The position numbers and the translations under genes are program-made. The notes under the pieces were generated by a model. The model did not search any database. It saw only the letters and a program-made list of their open reading frames with translations, and was not told where the DNA came from. From positions 1 to 10,317 of the forward strand of contig VEPF01000302.1 of the NCBI GenBank assembly GCA_012027055.1: a stretch of 10,317 nt of DNA, in the 5' to 3' direction. The stretch is from Gemmatimonadota bacterium. GTDB taxonomy: Bacteria > Gemmatimonadota > Gemmatimonadetes > Longimicrobiales > RSA9. This document shows positions 1-6,905 of the stretch, one piece after another (positions within the stretch are counted from its first letter, which is position 1; the number at the start of each line of letters is the position of its first letter).

Positions 1-10
1 TTCCCCCTCT

Positions 11-38
11 TGGCCCCTGGCCCTTGGCCCTTGGCCCT
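11..38. repeat. Heptamer tandem repeat, four copies of TGGCCC(C/T)
   Basis: Four back-to-back 7-base units are visible at 11-17, 18-24, 25-31 and 32-38. The first ends in C and the other three in T. The last base of the array is the first base (plus strand) of the minus-strand TAA stop of the neighbouring toastrack-like gene, so the array lies directly downstream of that gene. No coding region covers bases 1-37. Such short arrays can expand or contract by slipped replication. Whether it continues left of the window as a larger array cannot be seen, because bases 1-10 are not in phase with it. Confidence 0.8.
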
Positions 39-868
39 TAATCCACCCAGACCACCCGGATGGCCCCGCACGCCGCCTCCAGCTGCACCGCCAGCTTCCG
101 CTGGGCGCGCTCGAACCCGTCCGAATAATACGTGTTCCCGCGCTTGGTCAGCCCCTGGCTGTCGAAGCCCGACAGGATCCCGTCCTTCCGCACGCTCACG
201 CCCAGCCCCTTCGGCACCCGCAGCGTCAGCGATCCCAGCCCCATGTGCACCTGCGCGTTCAGGTCGCCGCGCCAGGCACCGGTGAAGTCGAGCACCACTT
301 CGCCCATGCCGCCGCTGACCTCCAGCTGCCGCGCGTTCAGGTTGCCCAGCCCGATCGCCTCCAGGCGGGCGGCGCCCACTTCGATCTCGGCCTGCTGGCA
401 CTCGGCCAGGTTCGGCTTGCTGATCCGCAGCGTGGTCCCGCTCGCACCGGTGCTCACCTTCAGGTTCCGCACCCGCAGGCCGCCCAGCTCCAGGTTGGCC
501 TCGGTCGCGCCGAACTTCAGGTTCAGGTCGAGCGGCGCCTGCGGGCCCAGGCGCAGGTCCAGCGACCCGCCTTTCATGTTCTTGTGGCCGTGCATCTCGC
601 CGTTGCCGATGCCGATGTGCAGCGCGCTGCCGCCGAACTCCAGCTCGGGCTCGAAGACGTCCGCATCGTAGCGGATGCTCGCCCGGTAGAGCACGCCCTG
701 GGCGGCTGGCTGGATCCCCAGGCGACCCGCCCCGTACTCCAGGTCCACCGTCAACGCCTTCTCGCCGCTGTACTCGCGGCCGCGCGACAGCGTGCGCCAG
801 TCCTGCGCGCCGGCCACCGCCGGCCAGGCCGCGAGCAGCAGCACCCACAGCCGGCTCCTGGTCCGCAT
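38..868 (-). CDS. Secreted toastrack/LiaF-like beta-repeat protein
   Basis: The gene encodes 276 residues. A typical Sec signal peptide is seen: basic MRTRSR, a hydrophobic stretch, then an AGA-QD cleavage site after about residue 21. The mature protein is rich in short alternating strands with repeated Leu/Val-Gly patterns (for example LDLNLKFGATEANLEL and LEAIGLGNLNA), resembling the beta-solenoid folds of toastrack, DUF4097 and LiaF C-terminal proteins. That family assignment is by pattern only. No catalytic motif is recognised. The ATG at 866-868 shares one base with the TGA of the upstream gene (TGATG), so translation is probably coupled. It is the last gene of a unit headed by an ECF sigma factor, which fits an envelope-exposed regulon member. 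An ATG-less upstream extension in the same frame runs through the previous gene, but the signal peptide fixes this start. Confidence 0.8.
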   Translation of the reverse strand: MRTRSRLWVLLLAAWPAVAGAQDWRTLSRGREYSGEKALTVDLEYGAGRLGIQPAAQGVLYRASIRYDADVFEPELEFGGSALHIGIGNGEMHGHKNMKGGSLDLRLGPQAPLDLNLKFGATEANLELGGLRVRNLKVSTGASGTTLRISKPNLAECQQAEIEVGAARLEAIGLGNLNARQLEVSGGMGEVVLDFTGAWRGDLNAQVHMGLGSLTLRVPKGLGVSVRKDGILSGFDSQGLTKRGNTYYSDGFERAQRKLAVQLEAACGAIRVVWVD

Positions 869-2139
869 CAGACGCTCGCTTCTTCCGTGTCGGTGAACAG
901 GTCCGGCTCGGCCGGGCGGCCGCCCGCCCGGATCGGCCGGGTCCCGGCCCGCGAGAGCAGCACGGCGCCGAAGCCGATCGAGAACGCGGCCCACGTGGTC
1001 ATCACGGCGAAGAACTTGAGCAGCCCGCTGATGAAGCCCAGCCACGGCCCGGCCATGGTCACCACGGAGCTGGCCAGGTACAGCGCCAGCAGCAGCCCCA
1101 GCCCGGTGATCAGGAAGTAGTACGAGTTGCCGCGCTGGAACCACTCGCCGCCGTACAGCCGCCGCTCCGCGAGCGCTTCTCCGCTGGCGTGCGCCACCGC
1201 CAGGTAGCCGAGCACGCCGGCCGCCAACACCGCCAGCGGGAACAGCGGCACCCACAGCAGCAGGGCCGGAATCCCGACGATCGAGATGGCCAGCGCGATG
1301 ATCCCGAGCACGAACGCGGGCAGGGTCAGGAACGCGCCGGCGATGCCGACCAGGAACGAGCGCATGGTCGCGTTTCGCGCCGTGTCGGCTACGCCCTCGA
1401 TGTACTTGCGACCGCCGAAGACGATGGTCGCGAGTCCGATCCCGAACAGCACCACGTACATCAGCAGCACCGAGAACACGCCGGAGATGCCGCGCCACAG
1501 GTGCCGGAACGGCCCGCCGTTCCAGCCGCTCCAGTTGCCCCGCCGATGCTGCAGATTCTCGCGGATGTTCTCCGCGGCCGCCCGCTCCGCCTCGGCCTCC
1601 GCCTTCTGCGCCTCCAGCTGGGCGATCTTCTCCTGCAGCTTCATCAGGCTGTCCGAGATCGGTGCGGGCGCCGTGGGCGCCACCTCGATACCGGAGACCG
1701 CGCCATCCAGCGCCTGGTCCAGAGACTTGCCCGGGCCTTCATCGTAGCTCCAGTCCCGGAGCAGCTCGGGCAGCTCCGCCTCATCGGCGTCGATCACGTT
1801 CTCCAGCAGCTCGCGCCAGGACTGGTCCAGCTCACTCCCGCGCGGGGCGGCGCCGAGCTTCACCAGGCCGGGCGCGCCCAGGCCCTGCAGCTCCGCCTCG
1901 CCGCCGTCCAGTCCCAGCTGCAGAGTGCGCCCATCCGACAGCTCCAGCTTCAGCATGGCGGCCGTGCGCGAGATCGTGACCTCGTGGGACACGATCCGCG
2001 CCGGGCCCGCCGGCGCCGTGGGTGGAGCCGGCGCCTTTGGGGGATTCTGCGCCCCGGCCGCGCTCGCCAGCAGCAGGCCGGCGAGGGGCAGGGAAATCAG
2101 CGCGCCGCGGCGCGCGCGTTCAAACCCGAGCTGTGACAT
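868..2139 (-). CDS. Signal-peptide protein with coiled coil and multi-pass membrane C-terminus
   Basis: The gene encodes 423 residues. The N-terminus has a signal-like segment (basic residues 8-11, hydrophobic 12-28, AGA-Q site near residue 30), followed by a Pro/Ala linker (32-46). A soluble acidic region (about 48-160) contains beta-like and helical stretches. A charged Glu/Ala/Lys-rich coiled coil spans about 163-198. A Trp/Gly-rich hinge (201-216) is followed by about five hydrophobic segments near 220-241, 261-287, 289-316, 340-360 and 364-394, and a short acidic tail. The membrane part resembles uncharacterised small-helix membrane domains often found beside bactofilin or sigma/anti-sigma genes. 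I cannot name a family. The start at 2137-2139 is preceded by GGGAAG about 6 bases upstream and lies 20 bases inside the anti-sigma gene, so the two are co-translated. A role in envelope sensing or membrane organisation is inference from context. Confidence 0.8.
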   Translation of the reverse strand: MSQLGFERARRGALISLPLAGLLLASAAGAQNPPKAPAPPTAPAGPARIVSHEVTISRTAAMLKLELSDGRTLQLGLDGGEAELQGLGAPGLVKLGAAPRGSELDQSWRELLENVIDADEAELPELLRDWSYDEGPGKSLDQALDGAVSGIEVAPTAPAPISDSLMKLQEKIAQLEAQKAEAEAERAAAENIRENLQHRRGNWSGWNGGPFRHLWRGISGVFSVLLMYVVLFGIGLATIVFGGRKYIEGVADTARNATMRSFLVGIAGAFLTLPAFVLGIIALAISIVGIPALLLWVPLFPLAVLAAGVLGYLAVAHASGEALAERRLYGGEWFQRGNSYYFLITGLGLLLALYLASSVVTMAGPWLGFISGLLKFFAVMTTWAAFSIGFGAVLLSRAGTRPIRAGGRPAEPDLFTDTEEASV

Positions 2140-2782
2140 GTTGTGCTTCCCGCGTGGGGGTGCGGAACAGGTTGCGATAGAGGATCCAGATCGACGCCAT
2201 GGTCAGCCCGCCGATGCCCACCGCGAACGCGCCCAGGCCGCGGGCGCCGGCGGAGGCGGCGAGTGTCCTGGCCTGCGTCACCAGCCAGCTGGCAATGCTG
2301 CTTTCCATCACTCCGGTCAGGGCGGAAGCGCCCAGCGACTGCATGCCGCTCGCGGCCCGATCGGTGGCGAACACCCAGAGTGACTGCGCCGTGATGTAGT
2401 CCCGGGAGATCAGCCAGGTCACCAGTCCGCCGCCCAGCAGGAGCGGCAGGGTGATGCACGCGCTCGCCAGCGCCCAGGCGCCGGCGGTCCGGGGGGTGAG
2501 CCGGGCGGCCAGTTGCCGGGCGCCCTCGAGCCAGGGGGCCCAGACGGGCACCGGCACGTGGACCTTGACCCGCGCCATCACCCGGTCTGAAAAACCCGCG
2601 GCCGGCGAGAGTTGCGGCAGGCCGGCCAGCGTGGTGAACAGCGAGCGCCATTCCTCGAGCTCGCCGCCGCACCGGGTGCAGCCCTGCAGATGCGACTCGA
2701 GGGCGACCCGATCGGCGGCTCCGATCGTGCCCTCCGCGTAGCCCTGCAGGGACTCGGTACTGAGATGTTCCAGCTCGCTCAT
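2120..2782 (-). CDS. Zinc-finger anti-sigma factor with membrane segments
   Basis: The gene encodes 220 residues. The N-terminal 50 residues match the zinc-binding anti-sigma (ZAS, zf-HC2) layout: a short helix (HLSTESLQGYAEG), an ALESHLQGC segment and the H31-x3-C35-x2-C38 motif. ZAS proteins of this kind hold an ECF sigma factor inactive at the membrane. Hydrophobic segments follow at about 102-125 and 182-203, with a region of about 55 residues between them that would face the periplasm if the topology is N-in. The gene follows the ECF sigma gene after 137 bases and overlaps the next gene by 20 bases, the standard sigma/anti-sigma arrangement. The ATG at 2780-2782 has only a distant GGAG (about 11 bases upstream), so initiation may be weak. 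Partner specificity for the adjacent sigma factor is inferred from linkage. Confidence 0.87.
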   Translation of the reverse strand: MSELEHLSTESLQGYAEGTIGAADRVALESHLQGCTRCGGELEEWRSLFTTLAGLPQLSPAAGFSDRVMARVKVHVPVPVWAPWLEGARQLAARLTPRTAGAWALASACITLPLLLGGGLVTWLISRDYITAQSLWVFATDRAASGMQSLGASALTGVMESSIASWLVTQARTLAASAGARGLGAFAVGIGGLTMASIWILYRNLFRTPTREAQHVTARV

Positions 2783-2875
2783 ACCACGCTGTGCTCCAAG
2801 TGAGGTTCTCGCTGTGCCCTACGGCACTCGTCCCGGCCCGGTTTCACTCCATCCTCGCCTTCCTCCAACTGGTCC

Positions 2876-2906
2876 CTCGCAGCTGCCGCAGACGCCGGGC
2901 TGCGAG
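2876..2906. repeat. Inverted repeat between sigma and anti-sigma genes
   Basis: The exact 8-base arms CTCGCAGC (2876-2883) and GCTGCGAG (2899-2906) flank a 15-base loop. The repeat lies within the 136-base gap (2783-2918), just after the TAG stop of the sigma gene. No T-tract follows in the minus direction, so a strong intrinsic terminator is unlikely. It could be an mRNA processing or stability element, or an attenuator that lowers anti-sigma and downstream expression relative to the sigma factor. The rest of the gap shows no open frame or motif I can support. Confidence 0.4.
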
Positions 2907-2918
2907 TCGCACCTGCCC

Positions 2919-3509
2919 CTACGCCCGCAGGTGCGCCAGCTCCCGCTTGAGCTCGTTGCGGGCCCGGTGGATGTACGTCTTCACCGTCCCCAGCGGCACC
3001 GCCATGATCTCCGCGATCTCCTCGTACGGCCGCCCCTCCACGTGGCACAGCAGGATGGCCGTGCGATACTCCGGACGGAGGCGCTCGATCGCCCGCTCGA
3101 TCACCCCGCCCAGCTCCTTGCTGGCCGTGTACTGCTCCGGGTTCTCGGTCCCGCTCTCCGGCGTGATCGTGCTCGCCTCCGCCTCGGCGTCCGTGCGCGC
3201 GTGCGGCGAGCCTTCCAGCGACAGCGTCTCCGGCTCCTTCCGGCGGAGCTGATCGAGCGCCGTGTTGTGGGCGATCTTGAAGATCCAGGAGCTGAACTTG
3301 AACGTGGGGTCGTAGCGGTCGATCGCGTTCAGCACCTTGATGAACGTGTCCTGGGCGAGGTCTTCCGCCTTCTCGCGATCGCGGACCAGGCGGTAGATCA
3401 GGGAGAAGACCGGCCGCTGATAGCGGTGAACGAGCTCGCGGTACGCGGGCTCACGCCCGGCACGCGCCAGTTCCACCACCTGCTGGTCGGTCAGGGCGGA
3501 ATAGTCCAA
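2919..3509 (-). CDS. ECF-family RNA polymerase sigma factor
   Basis: The gene encodes 196 residues from the chosen start. Sigma region 2 is clear: a helix ending YRLVRDREKAEDLAQDTFIKV, followed by FKFSSWIFKIAHNTALDQLRRK, the polymerase-binding and -10 recognition segments. A linker of about 50 residues rich in Glu, Ser and Thr follows. Region 4 is also clear: LRPEYRTAILL, then a helix-turn-helix (YEEIAEIMAVPLGTVKTYIHRARNELKREL) that would read the -35 element. I chose TTG at 3507-3509 because the protein then begins four residues before the conserved LTDQQVVELA helix, as in most ECF factors. Its ribosome site is poor. GTG starts at 3587 and 3608 would add 26 or 33 residues of no recognised homology. 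It heads a unit with an anti-sigma factor and two envelope proteins and is divergent from ubiE. Activation by release from the anti-sigma factor is the usual mode for this class. Confidence 0.9.
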   Translation of the reverse strand: MDYSALTDQQVVELARAGREPAYRELVHRYQRPVFSLIYRLVRDREKAEDLAQDTFIKVLNAIDRYDPTFKFSSWIFKIAHNTALDQLRRKEPETLSLEGSPHARTDAEAEASTITPESGTENPEQYTASKELGGVIERAIERLRPEYRTAILLCHVEGRPYEEIAEIMAVPLGTVKTYIHRARNELKRELAHLRA

Positions 3510-3551
3510 GGCCCCCGCGGACGCGATGTGGATCCGTGCCGGAACGGGCCT

Positions 3552-3565
3552 CCAGGCACGCCTGG
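3552..3565. repeat. Short palindrome in the leader of the sigma gene
   Basis: CCAGGC (3552-3557) and GCCTGG (3560-3565) form a 6-base inverted repeat around a 2-base centre. If the sigma factor starts at TTG 3509, this lies about 45 bases upstream in the untranslated leader and could be an operator or a hairpin. If a GTG start at 3587 or 3608 is used, it is coding sequence. In GC-rich DNA such a short palindrome can be chance. Confidence 0.25.
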
Positions 3566-3631
3566 GGTCGAGGACGGTCGTGGCCACGAGACCCCGTACG
3601 CACCCCACCCGCCGGCGGTTTCAGGCGCCGG

Positions 3632-3693
3632 GTTGATCCTCGGCGGCCCGTCCCGTACCTTCCGGCGATTCCGGGCTGACCAACTAATTTATG
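3632..3693. promoter_or_regulatory. Probable divergent promoter region of sigma factor and ubiE
   Basis: The two divergent genes leave about 200 bases between them. Within it, 3682-3694 (AACTAATTTATGA) is the only AT-rich island, which is conspicuous in this GC-rich sequence. On the plus strand TAATTT (3685-3690) could act as a -10 for ubiE, with a start point close to 3697 and a leader of under 20 bases. This fits the lack of any Shine-Dalgarno sequence before the ubiE ATG. On the minus strand TAAATT could serve the sigma gene. No convincing -35 partner is visible for either strand, and no GGAAC-type ECF autoregulatory element was found at proper spacing. The call rests on composition and position only. 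Confidence 0.3.
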
Positions 3694-3713
3694 ACCGCCC
3701 AAGCATTTGCGCG

Positions 3714-4442
3714 ATGAGATCGGAAGCGCCGCTACCCCCGGCGGAACAGAAGGCGGCGCACGTGCGCACCATGTTCGGCGACATCGCGCACCGCTACGAC
3801 TTCCTCAACCACCTGCTCAGTGCGAACCGCGACCGGGCCTGGCGGCGCCGCGCGGTCGATGCGCTGCTCGGCGGCGAGCTGCCCGCGCGGCCCGGAGCGG
3901 TGGTGCTGGACGCCTGCGCCGGCACGCTCGATCTCGCGGTCGAGCTCGCCGCCCGGCCTGCTTTCCGGGGGCGGGTGCTCGCGTGCGATTTCGCCCTTCC
4001 GATGCTGGCCGCTGGCCGCCCCAAGGCGACGTCCCTGCCGATCGCGCTGGCTTGCGCCGACGCGCTCCGGCTGCCGCTGGCTTCCGGCTCATGCGACGGC
4101 GCCATGGTCGCGTTCGGCGTGCGCAACCTGGCCGACCTGTCGGGCGGCCTGCGCGAGCTGGGCCGCATCCTGCGCCCGGGCGGCCGGCTGGTCATTCTCG
4201 AGTTCACCACGCCCGGGTGGCAGCCGTTCCGCGCGCTCTACCTGGGCTATTTCCGGCGGGTGCTGCCGCTCATCGGCAGGCTGGTCTCGCGGCACGGCAC
4301 TGCCTACTCGTACCTGCCCGCGTCCGTGCTGGAGTTCCCGGAGTCCGCCCGCCTGGCCACCCTGCTGGCCGAGGCGGGCTTCATGGGCGTGCGGTGGGAG
4401 GTGTTGTCGGGCGGGATCCTCGCGCTGCACGTGGCCGAGCGC
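3714..4442 (+). CDS. ubiE: Demethylmenaquinone/ubiquinone C-methyltransferase (UbiE/MenG family), no stop at expected end
   Basis: This SAM-dependent enzyme makes the ring C-methylation late in menaquinone (or ubiquinone) synthesis. The family signature is complete over about 242 residues: VRTMFGDIAHRYDFLN near residue 17, WRRRAVD, SAM motif I VLDACAGTLDLA (64-75), the DFALPML acidic loop, VAFGVRNLADL, LRPGGRLVILEF, the AYSYLPASVLEFPES signature and the C-terminal SGGILALHV (231-240). In motif I the usual GTGD is GTLD. ATG at 3714-3716 is the first plausible start and has no clear ribosome site. The end given here is where homology runs out. The frame then has no stop until 5729, antisense to the GH57 gene, so a literal product would be about 671 residues. 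The true stop is therefore missing or lies in sequence absent here. A single-gene plus-strand unit is likely. Confidence 0.85.
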
Positions 4443-6905
4443 GCCGCCGCCCGGTGCCGCGATCCGGCCGGGCCGCCCGCGGCGGCGGTACGGCACCGCC
4501 ATGCCCAGCTGTTCGCCCACCTGCGTGAACAGGTCCGCCCACTCGCGCGCGGCCACGTCGCCGGCCCGGGCGCGGGCGTGGAAGTCCGGATAGGTGTCCT
4601 TCAGCAGCCGGTAGTAGCTGTTCTGCGCCCGCCACAGGTCCACGCCCAGCGGAAGGCTCCGCGCCAGGGTGGCCGCGCGGGACACCCGCTGCAGGTTCTC
4701 CAGGTCGTCCGGGTTGCGGCGCAGCTTCTCCGCCAGGCGCTCCAGGGTCCGCTGCAGGGCGAAGCTCAGCCCGGTCAGCTCCAGCTCCACGCCCAGCGCG
4801 CGCGCGTCCTCGAGCAACGTCTGCGGCCGCTCCAGGTCCACCTCGTCGGCGGCCAGAACGGCGCGCAGCTCCTGGTTGAGCACGAACTCCGCCGCCAGCG
4901 TGAAGGCGCGGGGCAGGGGCAGGTCCTGGCTCGCCAGGAAGCGGGTCAGGGGCAGGTTGTTCTCGTAGACTTTCCGGTAGGCCTCCTCCGCCGCCGTCAC
5001 GCTGCTTTCCAGCAGCCGGTACAGCACCTCCCGCTGGCGGTCGCCGAACAGGGACTTGATGGAGAACGAGTACTCCGGGAAGTGCGCCAGCAGCCGCACC
5101 ACCGCGGCGATGTCGCCGTTCTGGAACGCGCGCAGCAGCTCGCCCATGAGCGATTCGTATGCGCCGCTGTCCGTGAAGCGGCGGATGCCGCCCGTCAGGT
5201 GGTGCGCGCCGAAATGCAGGATCGCGAACGTGACCGTGGCGCATTCCAGCGTGGCGTCCGAGCATACCCGGGCCCGCCCCACCGACAGGCTGGTCTCGCC
5301 CGCCCGCAGCCGCTTCCCCTGCTCGAGCGCCACGCGATAGCTATAGATCTGCTCCGCCGCCGGCTGGTCCACGAACAGCGAGTTCACCGCGTAGTGCGCG
5401 GCCACGCTCAGCAGGTCCACCTTGGTGGGCAGCACCCGCTGCTCGTAGACCCGGCGGGCGTTTCCCAGCTCGGGCACGTTGCTGGGCGCCTGCTCGAGCC
5501 GCCGCATGAATTCCGGCTCCAGGTCCTCCTGGAACAGTTCCCGGGCCAGCTGGCTGGCACGGCTCGCGTACTGCAGCACCTGCACCGTCTCGATGCCGGA
5601 CACCTCGTTGAAGAACCAGCCGCAGCTCGTGTACATCAGCAGCGCGTGCCGCTGCAGTTCGAGCAGCTTGAGCGCGCGGGTCGCAGCGTCGCTGCCGTAG
5701 CCCGGCTGCAGGTGCCGGTTCAGGAATGAGCGCTGTTTGCCCGCGCGGTCCAGGATGACCTCGATGTACTGGTCGCGAGCGGCCCACGCGTCTCCCAGCA
5801 GCCCGGAGGCGGCGTGCTCGTAGCGCCCGGCCAGCTCGTCCCGCAGCCAGTCCAGCGCCGCGCGCAGCGGGGCCCGCCAGCCCTGCCGCCAGCCCGGCTC
5901 GCCGCCCGTGTGACAGCCGCAGTCGCTGCGCCACCGTTCCACGCCGTGCGCGCAGCTCCAGGACGTGTGCTCCGCGATCAGCACCTCGTGGCGGGGCGGC
6001 TGCAGTGCCAGGAACTCGCCGTAGTTGGTGATCGTGGCCAGGCCCTGGGACTCGATGTGGTGGATGGCGTACGCCAGCGCCATCTCGCCGTGGCGGTGAT
6101 GGTGGCCGTAGGTCTCGCCATCCGTGGCAATGTGCGCGAGCTGCGGCCGGGGCTCGCTCCCGAACAGGCCGAGCAACCGCTGCGCCAGCAGCTCACCGTT
6201 CTTGAGCAGCCCCTCGAACGCCACCGCGCGCGAGGCGGGCCCGTCGTAGAAGAAGATCGCGATCTCCCGGCCGGATGGGAGCCGGCACAGGTACGGCTGC
6301 GTGATGTCGATCCGGGCGCCCACCTCGATCCAGTCCCGTTCCCCGATGGGCCGGATCGCCCGCGCCTGGTGGGGCGCCAGGATGGTGTAGCGGATGCCGG
6401 CGGCCGCCAGTTCCTCCAGCGATTCCAGGTCCACGGCCGTCTCCGGCAACCACATCCCTTCGGCCGCCCGGCCGAAGCGCTGCCGGAAATCGTAGAGTCC
6501 CCACACCACCTGCGTGTGCCGGTCGCGCGCGTTGGCGAGCGGCATGATCACGTGATTGTAAGCCTGGGCCAGGGCCGAGCCGTGGCCGCCGAACCGTTTC
6601 TGGGAGACGCGGTCGGCATCCAGCACCGCGCGATAGGTGTCGCGGGCGTGCTGTTGCAGCCAGCTCAGCAGGGTCGGGCCGAGATCGAAGCTGATGCTCG
6701 CGTAATTGTTGACGATGCGCACGATCCGCCGCTGCGGGTCGAGGATGCGCGCGTCCGCGTTCGGGCCGTAGGACTCGGCGTTGATGCGCTCGTTCCAGTC
6801 GTGGTATGGATACGCCGCGTCCTGGTGCTCGATCGCTTCCAGCCACGGGTTCTCCCGCGGCGGCTGGTAGAAGTGGCCGTGGATGCAGACGTAGCGCTGG
6901 GTCAT
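4089..6905 (-). CDS. Glycoside hydrolase family 57 protein with DUF3536 C-terminal domain
   Basis: GH57 enzymes are retaining alpha-glucan hydrolases or transferases. Visible features: the N-terminal HGHFYQPPRENPW (residues 9-21, the HxH...QP region), GMWLPETAVD with the likely nucleophile E155, ATDGETYGHHH with the likely acid/base D262, and a Cys-rich segment with HTSWSCAHGVERW and DCGCH (313-332) that is typical of the DUF3536 subgroup. A long helical C-terminal domain runs to about residue 805 (DLFTQVGEQLGMAVP). The ATG at 6903-6905 overlaps the TGA of the glgB 3' fragment (ATGA), so it is in the malQ-glgB operon. The family normally ends near residue 805 (about position 4490), but the frame stays open to TGA at 4089, adding about 133 Arg/Gly/Ala/Gln-rich residues that are antisense to ubiE. 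I regard that tail as non-native. The exact substrate is unknown for this subgroup. Action on glycogen or maltodextrin is inferred from neighbours. Confidence 0.85.
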   Translation of the reverse strand: MTQRYVCIHGHFYQPPRENPWLEAIEHQDAAYPYHDWNERINAESYGPNADARILDPQRRIVRIVNNYASISFDLGPTLLSWLQQHARDTYRAVLDADRVSQKRFGGHGSALAQAYNHVIMPLANARDRHTQVVWGLYDFRQRFGRAAEGMWLPETAVDLESLEELAAAGIRYTILAPHQARAIRPIGERDWIEVGARIDITQPYLCRLPSGREIAIFFYDGPASRAVAFEGLLKNGELLAQRLLGLFGSEPRPQLAHIATDGETYGHHHRHGEMALAYAIHHIESQGLATITNYGEFLALQPPRHEVLIAEHTSWSCAHGVERWRSDCGCHTGGEPGWRQGWRAPLRAALDWLRDELAGRYEHAASGLLGDAWAARDQYIEVILDRAGKQRSFLNRHLQPGYGSDAATRALKLLELQRHALLMYTSCGWFFNEVSGIETVQVLQYASRASQLARELFQEDLEPEFMRRLEQAPSNVPELGNARRVYEQRVLPTKVDLLSVAAHYAVNSLFVDQPAAEQIYSYRVALEQGKRLRAGETSLSVGRARVCSDATLECATVTFAILHFGAHHLTGGIRRFTDSGAYESLMGELLRAFQNGDIAAVVRLLAHFPEYSFSIKSLFGDRQREVLYRLLESSVTAAEEAYRKVYENNLPLTRFLASQDLPLPRAFTLAAEFVLNQELRAVLAADEVDLERPQTLLEDARALGVELELTGLSFALQRTLERLAEKLRRNPDDLENLQRVSRAATLARSLPLGVDLWRAQNSYYRLLKDTYPDFHARARAGDVAAREWADLFTQVGEQLGMAVPYRRRGRPGRIAAPGGGALGHVQREDPARQHLPPHAHEARLGQQGGQAGGLRELQHGRGQVRVGSAVPRDQPADERQHPPEIAQVERAERLPPGRGELENDQPAARAQDAAQLAQAARQVGQVAHAERDHGAVA
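4442..4498. terminator. Interleaved GC-rich inverted repeats at a convergent gene junction, possible bidirectional terminator
   Basis: Two exact inverted repeats interlock. CGCCGCCGC (4442-4450) pairs with GCGGCGGCG (4479-4487), and CGGTGCCG (4452-4459) pairs with CGGCACCG (4491-4498). The arm order A-B-A'-B' means the stems compete, or could form a pseudoknot. They lie exactly where the ubiE and GH57 homologies end tail to tail. No T-tract follows on either strand, so a classical intrinsic terminator is not supported. The position fits a shared end-of-transcript structure, or a hard-to-sequence element where bases were lost. Confidence 0.35.

Noticed and set aside
1189..2136. 315-residue plus-strand open frame opposite the membrane protein gene
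   Set aside because: Gln/Arg/His-rich low-complexity translation typical of an antisense shadow; no start context.
3541..3570. GGAAC followed by GTCG on the plus strand as an ECF-type promoter
   Set aside because: The spacing is 21 bases, longer than the usual 16-17, and it lies inside or next to the sigma gene about 145 bases from ubiE. Likely chance.
3691..3717. Small plus-strand open frame beginning at ATG 3691 in the AT-rich island
   Set aside because: It stops after eight codons and overlaps the ubiE start. No evidence that it is a leader peptide.
2814..5729. A 971-residue plus-strand open frame that includes ubiE
   Set aside because: Only 3714-4442 has homology. The rest is exactly codon-register antisense to the sigma gene and the GH57 gene, which avoid TTA, CTA and TCA codons, so an open complement is expected in GC-rich DNA.
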